Shown here: in pieces, positions 62,173 to 64,000 of the stretch
Numbering within the stretch: the first letter of the stretch is position 1
Layout: each line of letters opens with the position of its first letter
Assembly (NCBI RefSeq): GCF_009933255.1
Contig: NZ_MAEI01000033.1
Location: 15,855 to 79,854 of the forward strand
DNA: 64,000 bases
Source: Enterococcus diestrammenae
GTDB lineage: Bacteria; Bacillota; Bacilli; Lactobacillales; Enterococcaceae
Reading direction: 5' to 3'
The notes under the pieces: generated by a model
The model's input: only the letters and a program-made list of their open reading frames with translations
What the model was told of the DNA's origin: nothing
The model's database searches: none
Translations under genes and position numbers: made by a program

Positions 62173-62511
62173 ATGAATACTTACGAAAGAATCAAAGAAC
62201 TAGCGAAACTAAAAAAGATATCAATTAGACAATTAGAAATAAACTTTGGCTATTCAAATGGATATATCGGTAGTTGGAAAAGACAAACTCCTAATTCTGT
62301 TGAATTAGCTCGGTTGGCAGACTACTTCAATGTATCGGTTGATTATCTCCTTGGCCGGACAGACGATCCCACAATAGCCAACAAATCTAAAATAACCGAC
62401 TCAGACTTAGACGATGTATTAGATGGTGTTATGAGTTTTCGTGGCGACCAACTTACCGACAAAGACCGTGAAGCTGTGCGGGCGTTTTTAGAGGGAAGAT
62501 TAAGCAAGTGA
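62173..62511 (+). CDS. CI-like repressor (XRE family)
   Basis: 112 residues. An N-terminal HTH (YERIKELAKLKKISIRQLEI, NFGYSNGYIGSWKRQ) and LADYFNVSVDYLLGRTDDP at the end of the domain; short C-terminal part. No LexA-like peptidase domain, so induction probably depends on the ImmA-type protease encoded next. GAAAGG lies before the ATG. Confidence 0.85.
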   Translation: MNTYERIKELAKLKKISIRQLEINFGYSNGYIGSWKRQTPNSVELARLADYFNVSVDYLLGRTDDPTIANKSKITDSDLDDVLDGVMSFRGDQLTDKDREAVRAFLEGRLSK

Positions 62512-62521
62512 GGATGTTGTC

Positions 62522-62866
62522 ATGGATAAAATTAGGAAGTTACTTGCCAAGAATGAAATTACGTTGATGGTTACTGATACTGGGTCGGAAGGATTCTATG
62601 TTCCAAAACTTCGAACCATGTTTGTAAACCAAAACTTAAGTGAAGAAAAACAAAAGCAAGTTATCCTTCACGAAACAAAACATGCTATTGACCATTCTGA
62701 TTATGCAGCACTCTATCAGAGTGTTGTCCAGCACGCAAAAATGGAAAGCGAAGCCAACAACTTCATGATTGATTACTTGATTGAGGAAAGTGGCGGACAC
62801 TTTGACTACACCACTGTGGTAGAAGAATTTAAACTGGGATTAGGCTGGGAATGTAAGTTGAGATAA
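62522..62866 (+). CDS. ImmA/IrrE-type metallopeptidase
   Basis: 114 residues. The zinc motif HETKH (VILHETKHAIDH) and a later MESEANNFMIDYLIEE give the COG2856 pattern. Family members cleave the neighbouring repressor after DNA damage (as ImmA does ImmR). It follows the CI-like gene by ten bases. Confidence 0.85.
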   Translation: MDKIRKLLAKNEITLMVTDTGSEGFYVPKLRTMFVNQNLSEEKQKQVILHETKHAIDHSDYAALYQSVVQHAKMESEANNFMIDYLIEESGGHFDYTTVVEEFKLGLGWECKLR

Positions 62867-62903
62867 AAAAATACCCCGACCAGAGTTGCAGCTCTGATTA
62901 GGG
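62863..62903 (-). terminator. Minus-strand terminator behind the ImmA-type gene
   Basis: On the minus strand CCCTAATCAGAG pairs with CTCTGGTCGGGG (one mismatch, G-U pairs), followed by TATTTTTTTA. The T tail works for leftward transcription only, so it may stop transcripts entering from the right. Confidence 0.6.
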
Positions 62904-62929
62904 AATAATCAAAAAAATGAGGTGGATTT

Positions 62930-63394
62930 ATGAATGAGGCAGAATTAGATGAACTACCGAGCTTCCTTAATGATGATGAAAAAAACTATATCCAAACCAG
63001 AGTGAACAATCAGATTAATTGGTATGATTCTAGCAGTTTAAAAGCTCAAAAGTATTATAGACTCCTATCATTAACTACATTGATTGTTTCTGCAATTATT
63101 CCTTTTTTCACCAACCTAGCAATCGATAATTTCTGGATTAAACTAATAGTTAGCTTACTAGGAGTAATTGCAACACTATGCCAAGGGATATTAAGCTTAA
63201 ATAAGTACAACGAAAACTGGATTGGTTATCGAACGGTATGTGAAACACTAAAAAAAGAGAAATACATGTTCTTAACAAAAGCTGGTGTTTACGGCGAGTC
63301 TAATAGCTCCTTCTCCTTTTTTACTGAGAGAATTGAGTCAGTTATCTCACAAGAAAATGTAAACTGGGCCAGTTTAAATAAATCAAATAAATAG
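62930..63394 (+). CDS. SLATT/DUF4231-type two-helix membrane protein
   Basis: 154 residues. An amphipathic helical start (RVNNQINWYDSSSLKAQKYY), two membrane helices (LLSLTTLIVSAIIPFF and LIVSLLGVIATLCQGILSL) and a C-terminal helix bundle (NWIGYRTVCETLKKEKYMFL). This is the SLATT/DUF4231 pattern, predicted pore-forming effectors in nucleotide-signalled defence. The next gene, ten bases on, is TIR-like. GAGGTGGA precedes the ATG. Confidence 0.8.
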   Translation: MNEAELDELPSFLNDDEKNYIQTRVNNQINWYDSSSLKAQKYYRLLSLTTLIVSAIIPFFTNLAIDNFWIKLIVSLLGVIATLCQGILSLNKYNENWIGYRTVCETLKKEKYMFLTKAGVYGESNSSFSFFTERIESVISQENVNWASLNKSNK

Positions 63395-63404
63395 GAGGCG
63401 TTCC

Positions 63405-63945
63405 ATGGGACATAAATGTTTCATTTCGTTTAAATCACAAGATATGGAATACAAAAAATATATTCAGGAAGAATTAGAAGTTGACATGATTGATAAATCA
63501 TTAAACGAACCAATCAATTCTGAAGATGAAGAGTATATTATGCATGTCATAAGAAGGGACTATTTAAAGGATTCCACTGTTACAATTCATCTGATTGGAA
63601 CTAACTCAAGCGAAAATAGTTGGCTAAATCAAAACTATATAAAAAGAGAATTGCAAGGATCACTTTATAATAGTTCTACTAATACAAAAAACGGAATACT
63701 TGGAGTAGTATTACCCGATGCCGTTGACTCCATCTACAAGGGGTTCCATGATTGCTCAGTTTGTGGTGGTTCCCACAATACTGTAAATATCAATGATGAT
63801 ACGGTTGTAAAGGAATTTAGTTACAACTACTATATCCCTAAATCAAATGGATGCGCTTGGGGCGAGGACGATCGATACTGTGTCTTGGTAAAATGGTCGG
63901 ACTTTATCCAACAACCAAACAAATATATCAATCAAGCTTTTGACA
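63405..63945 (+). CDS. TIR-like (DUF1863/ThsB-type) protein, interrupted by an intron
   Basis: About 180 residues before the break. MGHKCFISFKSQDMEYKKYI, DSTVTIHLIGTNSSENSWLN and KNGILGVVLPDAVDSIYKGF follow the TIR-like/MTH538 (DUF1863) fold, with a cysteine pair (CSVCGG). Such proteins make cyclic ADP-ribose-type signals in Thoeris systems; catalysis here is an inference. TAGGAGG precedes the ATG. After 63945 the reading continues into sequence that looks like the end of a minus-strand group II intron, so the last residues are replaced. Confidence 0.75.
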
Positions 63946-64000
63946 ATCGAGTAGGAGATGAGAGATTAATTCCCTCACCGACCTCTCACACCACCGTACG
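63946..64000 (-). mobile_element. 3' end of a group II intron (partial), opposite to the TIR-like gene
   Basis: Read on the minus strand, the sequence ends CGTACGGTG (3' strand of domain V), then GTGAGAGGTCGGTGAG...CTCATCTCCTACTCGAT. The domain VI stem GAGAGG pairs with CCT-A-CTC leaving a bulged A seven bases from the 3' end, the branch-point arrangement. The intron body and its reverse transcriptase would lie to the right of the window. Confidence 0.7.

Larger units (their letters stand above)
23585..64000. mobile_element. Siphovirus-type prophage at ssrA, right end outside the window
   Basis: From the ssrA 3' end onward the gene content is a complete temperate-phage set: lysis, tail, head, packaging, late regulator, replication/recombination, lysogeny switch and accessory genes at both ends. 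ssrA is intact, so the left attachment core probably lies in the T-arm/acceptor sequence (about 23585-23608). The integrase and right attachment site were not found and should lie to the right. The HK97-type packaging order (terS, terL, portal, MuF, scaffold, capsid) and the frameshifted tail chaperones indicate a long-tailed siphovirus. Confidence 0.85.

Noticed and set aside
62930..63945. A canonical Thoeris system
   Set aside because: The partner is a short two-helix membrane protein without SIR2, macro or SLOG domain, so I do not call it Thoeris.

Overview
The window reads as a low-to-mid GC Gram-positive chromosome of the Enterococcus group. The support is strong AGGAGG-type ribosome sites, TTG and GTG starts, a lipoteichoic acid synthase, NADP-type gdhA beside pgi, and a tmRNA tag (AKNENNYALAA) close to enterococcal tags. 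I do not name a species.

Bases 1-23600 are host chromosome. In order they hold: a partial HAD phosphatase; a DedA/TVP38 membrane protein; a two-gene ThrE-type exporter; a TetR regulator; tRNA-Ser(CGA) with a 12-bp-period direct repeat behind it; a membrane glycerophosphodiester phosphodiesterase; small conserved proteins; an aquaporin-family channel; pgi; gdhA; a BaiN-type flavoprotein; ybaK-aroD; an RlmI-type rRNA methyltransferase; ltaS; an FtsX-like permease paired with an ATPase-like protein that lacks its ATP-binding motifs; an OmpR/HisK two-component system; a second HAD phosphatase; and ssrA (tmRNA).

From the 3' end of ssrA to the right edge lies a siphovirus-type prophage, apparently integrated at ssrA; its integrase and right end are outside the window. 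Next to ssrA is a rightward accessory block: a lipoprotein, a gene with an SOS box in its promoter, a structured RNA candidate and a 34-residue membrane peptide. The rest, up to 61.9 kb, is transcribed leftward. Read in its own direction it runs: Cro-like and excisionase-like regulators, a recombination/replication module (AAA ATPases, DUF669, helicase, primase-helicase, RusA), an ArpU-like late regulator, terS/terL, portal, a MuF head protein with a toxin-like tail and possible immunity gene, scaffold, capsid, connectors, tail tube, tail chaperones with a -1 frameshift site, a tape measure with two cell-wall domains, a tail fibre with an S74-type chaperone, holin and amidase.

To the right of the Cro-like gene, rightward, come a CI-like repressor, an ImmA-type protease, and a candidate defence pair: a SLATT-type membrane protein plus a TIR-like protein. 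Two strong promoters in the switch region face each other. The TIR-like gene is cut near its end by what looks like the 3' terminus of a group II intron lying in the opposite orientation, so the pair may be inactive in this genome.

The least ordinary items are the SLATT/TIR pair with its intron insertion, the MuF toxin-like module, the face-to-face lysogeny promoters, the degenerate ABC ATPase and the iteron-like repeats beside the primase gene.
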